This document shows, one piece after another, positions 15,381-27,200 of a stretch of 64,000 nt of DNA (position 1 is its first letter; every line of letters starts with the position of its first letter). The stretch is from Jeotgalibacillus soli. Its GTDB lineage: Bacteria > Bacillota > Bacilli > Bacillales > Jeotgalibacillaceae. Made by a program: the position numbers and the translations under genes. The notes under the pieces are model-generated. The model searched no databases and was not told where the DNA came from. It worked only from the letters and a program-made list of their open reading frames with translations. The stretch covers positions 372,001 to 436,000 of the forward strand of contig NZ_JXRP01000009.1 in the NCBI RefSeq assembly GCF_000829435.1, in the 5' to 3' direction.

Positions 15381-18300
15381 TTAAGTTAACACTCCTTTTG
15401 TATATAAGGGGACCTCTTGCCCGATAGTCCCTTGATACGCTTCAACCGTTTCTAGACGTGTCCAAACATGCAGACGATTAATAGCTGCTTGTTTCGCTTG
15501 CATTGCTTCTGAGTCAGGCTGAAGGTTGATATAGATTTGTTTAGCTGGCTGGGTCATCCAGGCTTCAAATTCATGATCAGCGGATGTGAAAATGCTGAAG
15601 CCATGTTTTTCCCACGATTTAAGATCGATTTGTGCGACAGAGTTTTGATCAATAAAGATGCTGCCTTGATTATGCCAAATATCGGGTAATGCCTGGCTTG
15701 CACCGACTAAAGCTTGATGCATGGCTACTGCAGGATCTTCGTGAACGCCGATCACTTCTCCAGTGGAAGTCATTACTGGAGAGAGCACCGGTGATAAATC
15801 AGGCAGCTTTATGTTGGAGAAGACAGGCGCCTTTACCGTTGTGTATGGCTGCTGATTATAGTGACCTTTAATGTCTAATGATGCGAATGGAACACCAAGA
15901 GAAAGTGCTGTAGCATGCTGTACGAGCGGCACATTCGTTACCTTGCTGCTGATTGGTGCCGTTCTAGAAGCACGAGGGTTGATTTCAATGACAAACAGTT
16001 GGTCCTGCTGACATACAAACTGAATATTGAACAAGCCTACATAGTCCATATTTTGTGCAATGTGGGTGGTAACTTCTTTGACACGTTCAATCATGCTTTC
16101 GGAAAGTGCGATTGGCGGTGTGATCGAGATGCTGTCACCAGAATGAACGCCGGTGCCTTCAATATGCTCGAAAATAGCTGAAATCCACACATTCGTTCCG
16201 TCTGATAACACATCAACCTCGACTTCTTTCCCGTGAATAAATCGATCAACCAATACAGGGTATTCAATCGTTGATGTTTCGATATACGCTTCAAGCTCCT
16301 GCTCGCTTGTAAGAATCACCATTCCACTTCCGCCAATCACATAAGATGGACGAAGAAGGACAGGATAGCCGATTTCTCCGGCGGTTTGAATCACTTCGGC
16401 TTGCTGATAAGCTGTGAAGCCCGGAATAACAGGCAATCCGACCTTGTGAAGGAAGGAGTAAAAGCGATCGCGATCCTCCATTTGATCAAGAATATCGGAA
16501 GAAGAACCTAGAATCTTTATACCGGCTTCTTCCAGCGACTTTGCCACGTTGATCGAAGTTTGCCCGCCGAACTGAACAAGCACCTGATCGATTCCCTCGA
16601 ATTCCAATACGTTTAAAATATCTTCTGCTGTTAACGGTTCGAAATAAAGAGAATCTGCAATCTCATAATCTGTACTTACCGTTTCAGGGTTGTTGTTGAT
16701 TAAAATGGCTTCGTAGCCCAGAGATTGAGCAGCCATCACGCTGTGAACGCAGCAGTAATCAAATTCAATCCCCTGGCCAATTCTGATTGGACCAGAACCG
16801 ATCACGGCGACTTTTTTCTTATTGCTCGATTGTTTTTTATCAGATGTTCCATTCCAAGTCGAGTAGTAATAGTTCGTTTGTGCTTCAAATTCAGCAGCAC
16901 ATGTATCAACCATACGGTAGACCGGAACGATGCCCCATTCCTTGCGCTGTTTATGAACATGCTGCTCAGGAATGCTCCAGAGTACAGCTAAATCCTTATC
17001 GCTAAAGCCTAAACGCTTGGCTTCATGCAGTTTTTCTTTTGTTACCTCTGTCCAAGTAAGCTCACTGAGCTGTTTCTTGGTTGTTGTAAGGTGTGCAAGC
17101 ACCGTGAGAAAATAAGGTGAAATACCGGTCATCTCGTGCAGCGTCATAAGCTCTTCACCGCGGTGGAAAAGTTCAAATAATACAAACAGTCTGCGGTCAT
17201 CTGCTTTTTGGACAAGCTCATAAAGCTCAGCCAGTGAATAAGAAGATAGAGCTGGCAGACGAAGCCCGTTTACTTTGATATCAAGTGAGCGAATTGCTTT
17301 TTGAAAAGCGGATTCCATGCTTCGTTCAATCGCCATTACTTCACCCGTAGCCTTCATTTGAGTTCCAAGAATACGGTTTGCTTCAGGGAATTTATCAAAA
17401 GGCCATCTTGGGATCTTAACGGTGACATAATCAAGTGCTGGTTCAAAGGACGCATAAGTAGTGCCAGTCACAGGATTTTTTAGTTCATAAAGCGCATAGC
17501 CAATCGCAAGTTTCGCTGCGATTTTGGCAATCGGATAGCCTGTTGCTTTTGAGGCAAGGGCAGATGAGCGGCTAACCCTTGGATTTACTTCAATCAGGAA
17601 ATAGTCTGATGTCTCAGGATGCAGGGCAAACTGAATATTACAGCCTCCAACGATTCCGAGTGCTTCAATAATTTTAATGGAAGCAGTACGAAGCATGTGG
17701 TATTCCTTGTCATTTAATGTTTGGCTTGGAGCAACAACGATTGAATCACCGGTGTGTATGCCAACTGGGTCCATGTTTTCCATATTGCAAATCGTAATGC
17801 ATGTACCGTAAGCATCGCGCATAACCTCGTATTCTAATTCCTTATAGCCAGCTATGCTCTTTTCTACAAGACATTGGTTAATTGGACTTGCGCTAAGACC
17901 TTGCTTAACAAGACTGACATATGTTGCCTCGTCAGGCGCAATGCCTCCGCCAAACCCTCCGAGTGTATACGCAGGTCGCACGATTAAAGGATAGCCCGTC
18001 TGTGATGCAAAGGCTAGGGCTTTCTCGACAGAATAAATAATGTCGCTCTCTGGTACAGGCTCATTCAGCTCCTGCATCAGCGCACGAAAGGCATCACGGT
18101 CCTCGGCCTGGCGAATCGAATCAATATTCGTTCCCAAAAGCTTAACATTGTATTGGGTAAGAATCCCCTCGTCAGAAAGGGCCATAGCCAGGTTAAGCCC
18201 GGTTTGACCGCCAACTGTAGCAAGAAGCCCGTCAGGACGTTCCTTCTCGATAATTGAGGTAAGGCTCTTAACAGTAAGAGGCTCAAAATAAACCGTATCA

Positions 18301-18482
18301 GCCATCGATTGGTCGGTCATAATTGTGGCTGGATTATTATTGACGAGAACAACTTGAATGCCCTCTTCTTTTAATGAAACACAAGCTTGTGTCCCAGAAT
18401 AGTCAAATTCAGCTGCTTGCCCGATCACAATGGCTCCAGAGCCAATGACAAGCACTTTTTTTATATTAGTTTGCTTAGGCAT
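15381..18482 (-). CDS. carB: Carbamoyl-phosphate synthase, large subunit (arginine-specific)
   Basis: A 1033-residue synthetase with two homologous ATP-grasp halves. The first begins [20 protein letters not shown] and the second near residue 555 [21 protein letters not shown]; metal-site motifs [18 protein letters not shown] and [18 protein letters not shown] are present. It is shorter than the pyrimidine paralogue (about 1070) and similar to B. subtilis CarB, consistent with an arginine-specific enzyme. Start overlaps the carA stop by 8 bases. Confidence 0.97.
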   Translation of the reverse strand: MPKQTNIKKVLVIGSGAIVIGQAAEFDYSGTQACVSLKEEGIQVVLVNNNPATIMTDQSMADTVYFEPLTVKSLTSIIEKERPDGLLATVGGQTGLNLAMALSDEGILTQYNVKLLGTNIDSIRQAEDRDAFRALMQELNEPVPESDIIYSVEKALAFASQTGYPLIVRPAYTLGGFGGGIAPDEATYVSLVKQGLSASPINQCLVEKSIAGYKELEYEVMRDAYGTCITICNMENMDPVGIHTGDSIVVAPSQTLNDKEYHMLRTASIKIIEALGIVGGCNIQFALHPETSDYFLIEVNPRVSRSSALASKATGYPIAKIAAKLAIGYALYELKNPVTGTTYASFEPALDYVTVKIPRWPFDKFPEANRILGTQMKATGEVMAIERSMESAFQKAIRSLDIKVNGLRLPALSSYSLAELYELVQKADDRRLFVLFELFHRGEELMTLHEMTGISPYFLTVLAHLTTTKKQLSELTWTEVTKEKLHEAKRLGFSDKDLAVLWSIPEQHVHKQRKEWGIVPVYRMVDTCAAEFEAQTNYYYSTWNGTSDKKQSSNKKKVAVIGSGPIRIGQGIEFDYCCVHSVMAAQSLGYEAILINNNPETVSTDYEIADSLYFEPLTAEDILNVLEFEGIDQVLVQFGGQTSINVAKSLEEAGIKILGSSSDILDQMEDRDRFYSFLHKVGLPVIPGFTAYQQAEVIQTAGEIGYPVLLRPSYVIGGSGMVILTSEQELEAYIETSTIEYPVLVDRFIHGKEVEVDVLSDGTNVWISAIFEHIEGTGVHSGDSISITPPIALSESMIERVKEVTTHIAQNMDYVGLFNIQFVCQQDQLFVIEINPRASRTAPISSKVTNVPLVQHATALSLGVPFASLDIKGHYNQQPYTTVKAPVFSNIKLPDLSPVLSPVMTSTGEVIGVHEDPAVAMHQALVGASQALPDIWHNQGSIFIDQNSVAQIDLKSWEKHGFSIFTSADHEFEAWMTQPAKQIYINLQPDSEAMQAKQAAINRLHVWTRLETVEAYQGTIGQEVPLYTKGVLT

Positions 18483-19545
18483 GAGATGACACCTTCTTTA
18501 GCTGTTGGATAGGAAAAAGAAACGTTGTAAAGACTTCATGATGCTCTGCTGGTCCAGGGGCTGCTTCAGGGTGAAACTGAACGGTGATAATAGGCAGCTC
18601 TGGATGATAAAGTCCTTCAATGCTTGAATCGTTTACGTTTTTATATAAGACAGATAGGGGAGTAGAAGCTAAGCTCGTTTTCTCCACTACATAGCTATGA
18701 TTTTGTGAACTCATACTAACTTTATTTGTCTTCGTGTTCATGACAGGATGATTTGCTCCACGATGACCGAAGGATAATTTGGTTGTTGTTGCACCATAAG
18801 CTAACGCAAGAAGCTGATGCCCCAAGCAAATGCCAAGAGAAGGATAGCGCTCGGTCCAGTCCTTATAGCGTTCAAGATAGCTTGTTAGCGATTTTGGATC
18901 CCCAGGTCCGTTCGAAAAAAGAAGACCGTCAAGCCCGAGGGAGTCTAGTTCCTCCGTTTCAAGCGTATATGGCACAACGCTGACTTTACACCCGCGATCA
19001 AGAAGGGCTTGAAGAATCGAATGCTTATAGCCAAAATCAATCAATCCAATATGCACCGGTCCATCACCCAATGTTTCAACAGTCGTGGCTGTAACCTCTG
19101 GAACAAGGAATGTGCTGATTGGTTCCCATGCTGGCAGGGGCTTTCCTTCTAAACTCATAACAGCTTGCATCGTACCGTCTTCACGAATCGCTTGGATAAG
19201 TGAACGAGTATCGACTCCGCTTATTAATGGAATCCCTTGTTCGGCGATGTATGTTAAAAGTGGAATTGCTCCTTTTTCAACATATCCATCGTATGCTTCG
19301 GCAACAATGACGCCTGCCGCTTGAATTTTCTTTGATTCTAAATGGTCAGTCTGTATGCCGTAATGTCCGATAAGCGGGTATGAAAAAACAACGATTTGAC
19401 CGTGATAGGAGGGGTCAGTCAGTACTTCTTCATAGCCCGTCATTCCGGTAAAAAAGACAATTTCCCCCTGCACATCCTGTGTGACAGTGCCTTTCCATGT
19501 ACCGGTAAATGTCTGACCGTTTGATAAGGATAGGACACCTTTCAT
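18475..19545 (-). CDS. carA: Carbamoyl-phosphate synthase, small subunit (glutaminase)
   Basis: A 356-residue glutamine amidotransferase subunit. The class I GATase triad is visible: Cys in LGICLGHQLL, and His and Glu in QFHPEAAPGP. The N-terminal domain (about 1-160) is the CPSase interaction domain. It supplies ammonia to CarB. ATG at 19545 follows TAGGAG. A 77-base gap separates it from argD, the largest gap within the operon. Confidence 0.97.
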   Translation of the reverse strand: MKGVLSLSNGQTFTGTWKGTVTQDVQGEIVFFTGMTGYEEVLTDPSYHGQIVVFSYPLIGHYGIQTDHLESKKIQAAGVIVAEAYDGYVEKGAIPLLTYIAEQGIPLISGVDTRSLIQAIREDGTMQAVMSLEGKPLPAWEPISTFLVPEVTATTVETLGDGPVHIGLIDFGYKHSILQALLDRGCKVSVVPYTLETEELDSLGLDGLLFSNGPGDPKSLTSYLERYKDWTERYPSLGICLGHQLLALAYGATTTKLSFGHRGANHPVMNTKTNKVSMSSQNHSYVVEKTSLASTPLSVLYKNVNDSSIEGLYHPELPIITVQFHPEAAPGPAEHHEVFTTFLFPIQQLKKVSSHA

Positions 19546-19622
19546 AGCAACTCCTACTTTCTTGTATAAATATTAATAATAAAGTAATTTTATTCATTTG
19601 AAATAGAAAAATTACTCCTTTT

Positions 19623-20780
19623 TCAGGAGTCGATTGATACGGATTGATGAACAAGGCTTGATAATATAGCTACAGCTTGATCAATTTCCTCTTTTGAAAC
19701 CGTAAGAGGAGGGAGGAGACGCAGCACATTTGGTCCAGCTGGTACAATAAGCAAGCCAGCATTTTCTGCTTCTTGAATAAGTTCAGCTGCTCCTTTGCGG
19801 CATTCAATCCCAATGATTAAGCCTTTTCCACGAATTTCTTTTATGTTTTCCGATGAGCCAAGCTGTACTTGAAGCTGCTGTGTAAGATAGGCTCCTTTTT
19901 CCTCAACCTGCTGTAAAAAGGATGGGTCAAAGATTTGATCAATGACGGCTTGTGCAACACTCACTGCCAACGGATTTCCGCCGAATGTTGTTCCGTGGCT
20001 TCCGGGACCGAAAGAATTAAACAGCTTCTGTGCTCCAAGCATCGCGCCAATCGGGAAGCCATTTCCCAGAGCTTTTGCCAGTGTCATAATATCCGGCTTA
20101 AGAACGGTATGTTCAAAGGCATATTTTTTTGCGGTACGTCCAATCCCGGTTTGTACTTCATCGACAATTAAAAGAATATCCTGCTCCTTGCATACTTGCG
20201 CAATTTGAGCTGCAAATTCTTCATCGATTTGATTGACTCCGCCTTCGCCTTGAATGACTTCAAGCATAATGGCAGCTACATCATGATCTACCGCATCCTG
20301 CAATGCCATTGGATCGTTGTAAGGAATAATACGAAACGATTCAAGCATTGGGCCAAAGCCTTGCTTGATTTTGTCCTGTCCTGTAGCGGACATTGCTCCA
20401 AACGTACGTCCGTGGAAGGAGTGATTAAAGGTGATAATGGTGTTTTTGCCGGTAAATTTTCTTGCTAGTTTAATCGCAGCTTCATTTGCCTCTGCGCCGC
20501 TGTTGCAAAAGAAGGCATGTTCAAACGGTGTTTCAGCCGTTAATGAGGATGCCAGCTGTTCCTGTGCAGGACTCTCAAAAAGATTTGAGACGTGCCATAG
20601 CTTTTCACTTTGCTCTTTCAGTGCTTTTAAGATGGCTGGGTTTGAATGGCCAAGACTGACAACAGCGATGCCGCTTGTAAAATCGAGATATTCACGGCCC
20701 TTATCATCCTCTACTACGGTTCCATTCCCCTTAACCAGGTTTAACGAGCGGCGCTGATAGTTTTGAAATAATGAGCTCAT
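19623..20780 (-). CDS. argD: Acetylornithine aminotransferase
   Basis: A 385-residue class III PLP-dependent aminotransferase that converts N-acetylglutamate semialdehyde to N-acetylornithine. Motifs include FCNSGAEANEAAIKLARK, the cofactor aspartate in LLIVDEVQTGIGRT and the PLP lysine in TLAKALGNGFPIGA. Start overlaps the argB stop as ATGA, so it is coupled. Confidence 0.96.
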   Translation of the reverse strand: MSSLFQNYQRRSLNLVKGNGTVVEDDKGREYLDFTSGIAVVSLGHSNPAILKALKEQSEKLWHVSNLFESPAQEQLASSLTAETPFEHAFFCNSGAEANEAAIKLARKFTGKNTIITFNHSFHGRTFGAMSATGQDKIKQGFGPMLESFRIIPYNDPMALQDAVDHDVAAIMLEVIQGEGGVNQIDEEFAAQIAQVCKEQDILLIVDEVQTGIGRTAKKYAFEHTVLKPDIMTLAKALGNGFPIGAMLGAQKLFNSFGPGSHGTTFGGNPLAVSVAQAVIDQIFDPSFLQQVEEKGAYLTQQLQVQLGSSENIKEIRGKGLIIGIECRKGAAELIQEAENAGLLIVPAGPNVLRLLPPLTVSKEEIDQAVAILSSLVHQSVSIDS

Positions 20781-21574
20781 TTGAACACCTCCACATGCGT
20801 AATGTTTGTGCCAGTTAATTGATGCCCGACAATTTGAACGGATGGAATTCCGTCATTGAGACAGCTGAGAGCTGCTTCAACCTTTGGGATCATGCCTCCG
20901 TAGATTGCACCAGATGCGATCGATTGAGAAACGTCTTCAGGCGTCATAAGCTCTTGCGGCTGTTCATTTAATTTGATCCCTGGTGTATCTGTAACGAATA
21001 GTAGACTTTTTGCATCCAATGCATGGGCCACCTTGCCGGCTACAGTATCGGCATTAATATTCAACGGCTCGCCGTTGTCTGTAACACCGATACAAGAAAT
21101 GACAGGAACGAAGCCAGCTGAAAAGAACTGATGGAGCAAGTCTGTGTTGACCTCGTTAATTTGGCCAACCGATCCGTACATCTCCTCGTTTAGGTATGTG
21201 CAGGATAGCAATCCGCCGTCATATCCGCTTAGACCAATCGCTTTAATGCCTGCTGAGTTGAGCTGGTGGACAAGAAAAGGATTTACAAGACCGACTAATG
21301 TAGATTGCACAATGGAGACCGCTTCTTTGCTCGTTATTCGGATGCCGTCCTTTGTTGATGTTGGCACCTGCCGCTTTTTAAGTTCGCGATTAATCGCTGG
21401 TCCGCCTCCATGAACGATTGCAAGAGCGTATCCTTCCTGCTGAAGTTTTTTAAGCTGGCGATAAAAATCTTCGTTAAGACCTTCTAAAATACTTCCGCCT
21501 AGCTTAATGACGATAACAGAAGGGGACGTGTCACCATTACGTACGGTAGCTTGCATTGATTTGGACGTAATCAT
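20777..21574 (-). CDS. argB: Acetylglutamate kinase
   Basis: A 265-residue amino-acid kinase family member, second step of arginine synthesis. The N-terminal phosphate motif VIKLGGSIL, the substrate segment AIVHGGGPAINREL and FVTDTPGIKL are present. The frame starts at 21574, overlapping argJ by 38 bases; a later ATG at 21556 also lies inside argJ, and neither has a strong ribosome site, so the exact start is uncertain. Arginine feedback inhibition cannot be judged from sequence. Confidence 0.95.
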   Translation of the reverse strand: MITSKSMQATVRNGDTSPSVIVIKLGGSILEGLNEDFYRQLKKLQQEGYALAIVHGGGPAINRELKKRQVPTSTKDGIRITSKEAVSIVQSTLVGLVNPFLVHQLNSAGIKAIGLSGYDGGLLSCTYLNEEMYGSVGQINEVNTDLLHQFFSAGFVPVISCIGVTDNGEPLNINADTVAGKVAHALDAKSLLFVTDTPGIKLNEQPQELMTPEDVSQSIASGAIYGGMIPKVEAALSCLNDGIPSVQIVGHQLTGTNITHVEVFK

Positions 21575-22763
21575 AGGTTAAGTCGCACCCCCAAGCGAGC
21601 CCTTTTCCTGCACCTTCCTGCAGGTTAACTTTTATCTTTATTTCAGGCTGTTTTAAATACTCAATTAGTTCATCTTCTGAAAAATCAACAGGTTCACCGT
21701 CTGATACAACAGTAGTGGTACCGATTTGTATTTTAATCTTATCCGGATCAAGGGTTGCTCCGCTGTACCCGACAGCTGCAAGAATACGTCCCCAGTTTGC
21801 GTCACAGCCGAAAACAGCTGTCTTCACAAGAGGGGAGCCAACGACTGTTTTTGCGATCATTCTTGCTTCTGAATCTGAAATCGCGCCTGTTACTTCCGTT
21901 TCAATTAGCTTTGTTGCACCTTCGCCGTCTTTTGCGATCATCTTCCCAAGATCCTCACAGACTAACAGCAGTGTTTGTACGAAAACATCCCAGTCAGGAT
22001 GGTTCGGTACAAGCGTGTTGTTGCCTGCAAGTCCGTTTGCCATTACGAGAACCATGTCATTTGTAGAGGTATCTCCATCAACCGTGATGGAATTAAAGGT
22101 ACGATCTACAACGGATGATAAGGCACTGTGCAAATCATCTGATCCAATCGCAGCATCTGTCGTAACAAACCCAAGCATCGTGGCCATGTTTGGGTGAATC
22201 ATACCTGACCCTTTTGCTGTACCGGCAATCGTGACCGTTTGGCCATCGATTGTGACGCTGTAGGCTGTGTTTTTTGAAACTGTATCGGTTGTTAAAATGG
22301 ATTGAGAAAAATCAATAGAGCCTTTCAGTCCACTTGTAGGCTCTAATTTTGAAATGCCGTTAACAATTTTATCGATTGGCAGTTTTTCTCCAATAACGCC
22401 GGTAGAAGCCACTCCAACTAAGTTATGTGCAATTCCTAGCTTGTCGGCTGCATTGGCTTGCATCGTTTTGGCATCTTCAAGTCCTTTTTTTCCTGTACAA
22501 GCATTGGCGTTTCCTGAATTTACGATAATCGCCTGCATTTTTCCTGTTTCAGCAAGGCTTTGCTTTGTAACAAGAAGAGGAGCAGCTTGAACGACGTTTG
22601 TTGTGTATACACCCGCTGCGTTAGCAGGAACATCACTTACCAGAATGGCAAGGTCACTTTTTTTATGTTTAATACCGCAGTGAATACCTGCAGCACTGAA
22701 TCCGATAGGGGAAGCGATATTGTTTCCGGAAATTCGTTTGATCGATGGATATAGGGTAGTCAT
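21537..22763 (-). CDS. argJ: Bifunctional glutamate N-acetyltransferase / acetylglutamate synthase
   Basis: A 408-residue ArgJ that recycles the acetyl group from acetylornithine to glutamate and may also use acetyl-CoA. The self-cleavage site is seen in KGSGMIHPNMATMLGF, with the nucleophilic threonine starting TMLGF. ATG at 22763 follows AGGAGGAG. It is the second gene of the operon, 16 bases after argC. Confidence 0.97.
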   Translation of the reverse strand: MTTLYPSIKRISGNNIASPIGFSAAGIHCGIKHKKSDLAILVSDVPANAAGVYTTNVVQAAPLLVTKQSLAETGKMQAIIVNSGNANACTGKKGLEDAKTMQANAADKLGIAHNLVGVASTGVIGEKLPIDKIVNGISKLEPTSGLKGSIDFSQSILTTDTVSKNTAYSVTIDGQTVTIAGTAKGSGMIHPNMATMLGFVTTDAAIGSDDLHSALSSVVDRTFNSITVDGDTSTNDMVLVMANGLAGNNTLVPNHPDWDVFVQTLLLVCEDLGKMIAKDGEGATKLIETEVTGAISDSEARMIAKTVVGSPLVKTAVFGCDANWGRILAAVGYSGATLDPDKIKIQIGTTTVVSDGEPVDFSEDELIEYLKQPEIKIKVNLQEGAGKGLAWGCDLTYDYVQINASYRT

Positions 22764-22779
22764 GCTACTCCTCCTTGTT

Positions 22780-23814
22780 CTAAATAAAAGCTGGTACTTG
22801 TGTTAATCCAGTCGTCTCTTTCAATCCAAATTGAACATTCATATTCTGAATGGCCTGGCCCGCTGCGCCTTTTACAAGATTATCAATTACAGAAACTACC
22901 GTTACACGGTTTGTACGAGAATCTGCATATACTTGAATATCGCAGTAATTTGAACCGGAAACCTGCTTTGTGCCGAATTTCTGCGAAGCAGGGATGATTC
23001 GGACGAATGGGCTTTCATTGTATGTTTCTGTTAAACATTCGATTAGCTTTTCTTGGCTGACTCCATCTTCGAGTCTAGCGTAGCTTGTTGCAATAATTCC
23101 CCGTGTCATCGGCACAAGATGTGTACTGAAGGTGATCGGGGACTGTTCTTTGGCAAATAGCTGGAAACCTTGCTCGATTTCCGGAATATGCTGATGCTTA
23201 TTTACTTTGTAAATAGAAATATTTTCGTTTGTTTCACTAAAGTGTGTCATCTGGCTTGGCGTATTTCCAGCACCGGAGACACCGCTCTTAGCGTCAATAA
23301 TAAGCTGGCTGCCATCAATCAGCTGATCGCGCAGAAGCGGGAGCAGGGATAACAGGACAGCTGTCGGGTAGCAGCCAGGGTTTGCGATCAGTGTGGCTTT
23401 TTCAATAGCTGACCGGTTCCATTCAGTTAGCCCGTATACACTTTCCTGCAGGTACTTTCCAGGAGCAGGATCTTTTTGATACCAATTCCTGTATAGCTCC
23501 TCATCCTTTAGGCGGAAATCACCTGATAGATCAATGATACGGGGTCCTTTACCAATGAGCGGCGGTAATAGAGTACTTGCAACACCAGCAGGAGCACTGG
23601 AAAAAACAACGTCTAGTGAGCTCATTTCTTCCGCATTGATTCGCCGGAGCGGCTGATCCATTATATTGTATAAGTGTGTATATTTATGAGAATAAACCGT
23701 TCCTTCTTCTGACGATGTGAACAGTTCGACTGACTCCACCTCGGGATGTGTATGGAGCAGTCGTACAAGTTCAAGTCCGCCATATCCTGAAGCCCCTATA
23801 ATACCTACTTTCAC
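22780..23814 (-). CDS. argC: N-acetyl-gamma-glutamyl-phosphate reductase
   Basis: A 344-residue NADPH-dependent reductase, third step of arginine synthesis. It has a Rossmann motif KVGIIGASGYGGLELVRLL and the catalytic cysteine in IANPGCYPTA. The GTG at 23814 (six bases after GAGGTG) is preferred over the in-frame GTG at 23823, which lies within the ribosome site. It is the first gene of the arginine operon and is preceded by a strong promoter overlapped by an ARG-box-like sequence. Confidence 0.96.
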   Translation of the reverse strand: MKVGIIGASGYGGLELVRLLHTHPEVESVELFTSSEEGTVYSHKYTHLYNIMDQPLRRINAEEMSSLDVVFSSAPAGVASTLLPPLIGKGPRIIDLSGDFRLKDEELYRNWYQKDPAPGKYLQESVYGLTEWNRSAIEKATLIANPGCYPTAVLLSLLPLLRDQLIDGSQLIIDAKSGVSGAGNTPSQMTHFSETNENISIYKVNKHQHIPEIEQGFQLFAKEQSPITFSTHLVPMTRGIIATSYARLEDGVSQEKLIECLTETYNESPFVRIIPASQKFGTKQVSGSNYCDIQVYADSRTNRVTVVSVIDNLVKGAAGQAIQNMNVQFGLKETTGLTQVPAFI

Positions 23815-23866
23815 TACGATCACCTCAAATTAACATTTTACTAAATCGAACAAGTAATTTAGGAAC

Positions 23867-23895
23867 ATTATAAGTATGTATAAAAATAAAATCAA
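23867..23895 (-). promoter_or_regulatory. arg operon promoter
   Basis: On the minus strand TTGATT (23895-23890), 17-base spacer and TATAAT (23872-23867). This precedes argC by 53 bases and drives argCJBD-carAB-argF. Confidence 0.85.
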
Positions 23896-23912
23896 CAGTA
23901 TTTTTATAAATA
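23875..23912. promoter_or_regulatory. ARG-box-like sites for AhrC/ArgR
   Basis: TATGTATAAAAATAAAAT (23875-23892) matches 14 of 18 positions of the B. subtilis ARG box CATGAATAAAAATKCAAK and covers the promoter spacer and -35. A weaker site with the ATAAAAAT core lies at 23895-23912 on the other strand. Paired, overlapping ARG boxes fit arginine-dependent repression by AhrC. The regulator gene is not in the window. Confidence 0.65.
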
Positions 23913-24020
23913 ACTAAAATAACTTTTTATTTGTTTTCTATACAGTGAAAGAATTGTCAGAAATGAAATCAATGTGAGGTGAATAATGTATGCTTATTTG
24001 AAAGACTCTATTAGCCTAGC

Positions 24021-24135
24021 CTGTTGATTGCAGCACACAGGCGGTGAGCCTCCCAGATCGCAGACGCACCTGCTTGCGTCTCACTTGTCCCGCTTCAGCC
24101 CTCAGGAATCTCGCACACTCGTTCCAATCAACGTC
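24021..24135 (-). repeat. Bacillaceae-type intergenic repeat element, copy 1
   Basis: The segment is bounded by CTGTTGATT and AATCAACG inverted ends and on the minus strand contains GAAGCGGGACAAGTGAGAC and GGTGCGTCTGC and GGAGGCTCACCGCC. The same blocks occur in the copy at 45335. It fills much of the argC-RND gap; no gene is seen in the rest of that gap. Confidence 0.75.
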
Positions 24136-24200
24136 ATGCAAAAATCGACATGGACTATAACATAGCTATTTTTAAAGAAAATCAGTGTTCTTATCTTCAC

Positions 24201-24229
24201 AAAAAATCCCCTCTAATTTAGAGGGGATA
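24201..24229 (-). terminator. Terminator after RND exporter gene
   Basis: ATCCCCTCTAAATTAGAGGGGAT followed by a T tract on the minus strand; the stem is perfect. Confidence 0.92.
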
Positions 24230-24234
24230 AACGT

Positions 24235-27200
24235 TTAGCTGTTCTTTTGTTCTTTTTTTGTAAAACGAGCTTTTATATTCATAAAGAATTCGTAAACAAT
24301 CGGTACAATCACGAGCGTGAGTAACGTGGAGCTCGTCAAACCACCAATTACTGTTAGACCTAGACCTCTAGAGATCAACGCGCCTCCGCCTGAATCAATG
24401 GCAAGCGGAACTAGTGCCCCGATTGTCGCAAGGGCTGTCATCAGAATTGGACGAAGTCTTGTCGCACCTGCTTCAAGCAAGGCGTTACGAACAGAAAGAC
24501 CTTCTTTTTCCTTTTGGATCACACGATCAATCAAAACGATTGCGTTTGTAACAACGATTCCAATTAGCATCAATGCCCCAATTAGGGCAGATACGCTTAA
24601 CGTTTCTCCGCCAATCCATAGAGCAACCAATCCACCTACAATCGTGAATGGAAGGGAGAACAGGATGGCAAGCGGCGCTAAGCCTCCGCCAAATGTAATA
24701 ACTAGGACAAGATATACAACAGCAATGGCAACAAGCATGGCAAGTCCAAGTTGTGTAAACGAGTCATTGATTTGTTCCGTAACGCCGCCAAAGGAAATCT
24801 CTAGGTTGTTCGGATTTTCAATATCATCAATTGCTGATTGAAGAGTTTGCTGGACTGCTCCGATGTCATCGGAGGTTACTTGACCATTGACGCTCGCGTA
24901 TGTGCTCCCGTTCCGTTTAATGATTGTGTTAGATGATTCACCTTCTTCAACGGAGATCAGTTCGTTGATTTCAACGGGTATTCCAAGTGGGGTTATGATG
25001 GTCTCACTTGTCATATCATCTATTGTTGCATATTCACTTGTTTCGACTTGGATTACAACATCCAGTTTTTTGCCGTCTTGCTCAATGGTTGTAATCGGAT
25101 CTGATTGTCCGTTTTGTGACAAGGCCATACCAATTTGAGCAGCTGATAAGCCGAGTTCACCAAGTCTTTCTTGATTCGCTACGAATGTATATTGATTGTA
25201 GGATTCTTCGATACTCGTTCCTACATTGGTTAGGTCCTCGTTATCCTGGAAGATTGCCTCGATTTCTTCAATCATTGGTGTAATTTCGTCAAGTGTCTCT
25301 CCGTATACATTGACAGAAATGGCGTTGCTCGCACCAGTTGAGCTAAAGTCTTGTGATACCCATTCACCTTGTTCTGACTGAGCCTGGAGATCGACAATAA
25401 TCTGTTCTTTTACTTGTTGGAAATTTTCTGTTTCATCATCATAACCAACATAGAATAATGCCTGGTTTTGTGCTCCAGGATTCATTGGATTTTCTCCGCC
25501 AAGAGAGAATTGAACCATTTCAACATCCTCTTGATTTAAGAAGTACGTTTCTGCATCTGAGACGACTTCTTCCACCTGTGACTCCGTTTCACCAGGAGAT
25601 GGATTGTAGGTAACAATGGCCATTTTTTCTTCTTCGGCAGGAATGAAGCTTACGCCGATGAGCGGGACTAAAGCAAAGCTTCCGACAAGGAGAAGTACAG
25701 ATCCTCCGAAGGTTACGAGCTTATGGTTTAACGTCCATTTCAGTACGGATTGGTACCAGTTTGCTAATTTGCTAGGTTTATCATGATGCTTTTCGCCAAT
25801 TCCTTTTTTAAATAGCCAGTGAGCCATCATTGGTACGATAGTAATCGATACAAGCAAGGAAGCAAGAAGCGCAAACACAACAGTTAAAGCAAATGGCAAG
25901 AAGAGTTCTCCAACCGGTCCCTCAACAAGCCCAAGAGGTAAGAAAACCGCGATCGTTACGATTGTTGAAGACATAATTGGTACAAACATTTCTTTTGTTG
26001 CTGATTTAATGAGTTCTTTACCTGTTAGTGTTTCGTTTGTTTTGGCCATACGTCTAAATATATTTTCAATGACGACAATGGAATCATCAACAACACGGCC
26101 GATGGCAACGGTCATGGCTCCTAGTGTCATAATATTTAACGTAAGCCCTAATTGATTTAATAATAGAACAGCCATTAACAATGACAGTGGAATCGATATA
26201 ACCGAGATGATCGTCGATTTAATATTGCGCAAGAAAAGAAGAATAATCAGTACAGCAAAGCCTGCACCAATAATGGCCTTTTCAAGCATCGTCTTAACAG
26301 ATTGTTCAATTGGCGCACCTTGGTCAAAAACGGGTGTCCATTCGAAGTTTTCTGAAGCAGCGAGCTCATCAAGCATTTCTTTGGAGCTATTGACTACATC
26401 AACTGTATTGGCTTCAGGTGCTTTTGTAATTTGGACGCCGATGGACTCAACGCCATTTGTCCTAGAAATGGATTCCGCTTCTCCAACCAGTTCAAGTGAA
26501 GCAATCTCGCCTAAAGTAATCGTTGGCAATCCATTCTGTGCAGGAGTACTTGCTGGTTGGTCAGATGCTCCAGCAGGGTCGCCTGCACCAGTTGGCATAA
26601 TTGGAATCTGTAAATTTTCTAGTTGTTCGATATTGGAAATATTTCCGTTAATGACAACGGCTTTTTGTTCATCTGTAAAGGTAAAGAGTCCAAGCGGGAA
26701 TTCCACACTTGCCCCTTGAATGATCTGCTCAACAGTTTGTTGGGTAAGACCTGTTTCAGCTAATCGATCTTCGTCAAACGTTAAAACAATTTGTTCTAGC
26801 TGCTGGCCTGAGATTCCAACGTTTGATACACCTTCAATTCCCTCAAGTGAAGGAACAATTTCCCCTTCAACAAGCTCCGTAAGTTCTGTCAGGCTAGAAC
26901 CTTCTGCAGAAAGACTTAATGAAAATACAGGGAACGCATCAAAACTAAGTCTTGATAGATCAGGAGACTGTGCGTTGTCAGGAAGTGAAACGCCATCTAC
27001 AGCTATTTTTGCATCCTCAAGTGCTTGGTCCATGTCTGTACTGTAGCTGTATTCAATCTGAACAGAAGAGACATTAGCGAATGAACTCGAGCTAATATTT
27101 TGCACACCGCTTTGGTTTTGTAAAACGAGTTCGATTGGACTCGTTACATCCTCTACTACTTCCTCTGGGGCAGCGCCAGGATAGACCGTTGTAACGGTAA

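Noticed and set aside
22354-22754. Plus-strand frames across argJ and other arg genes
   Set aside because: Antisense shadows with no ribosome sites; the arg genes are unambiguous.
24000-24040. Tiny frame after AGGTGAATAATG at about 23975-24025
   Set aside because: It encodes only 13 residues and runs into the repeat element.
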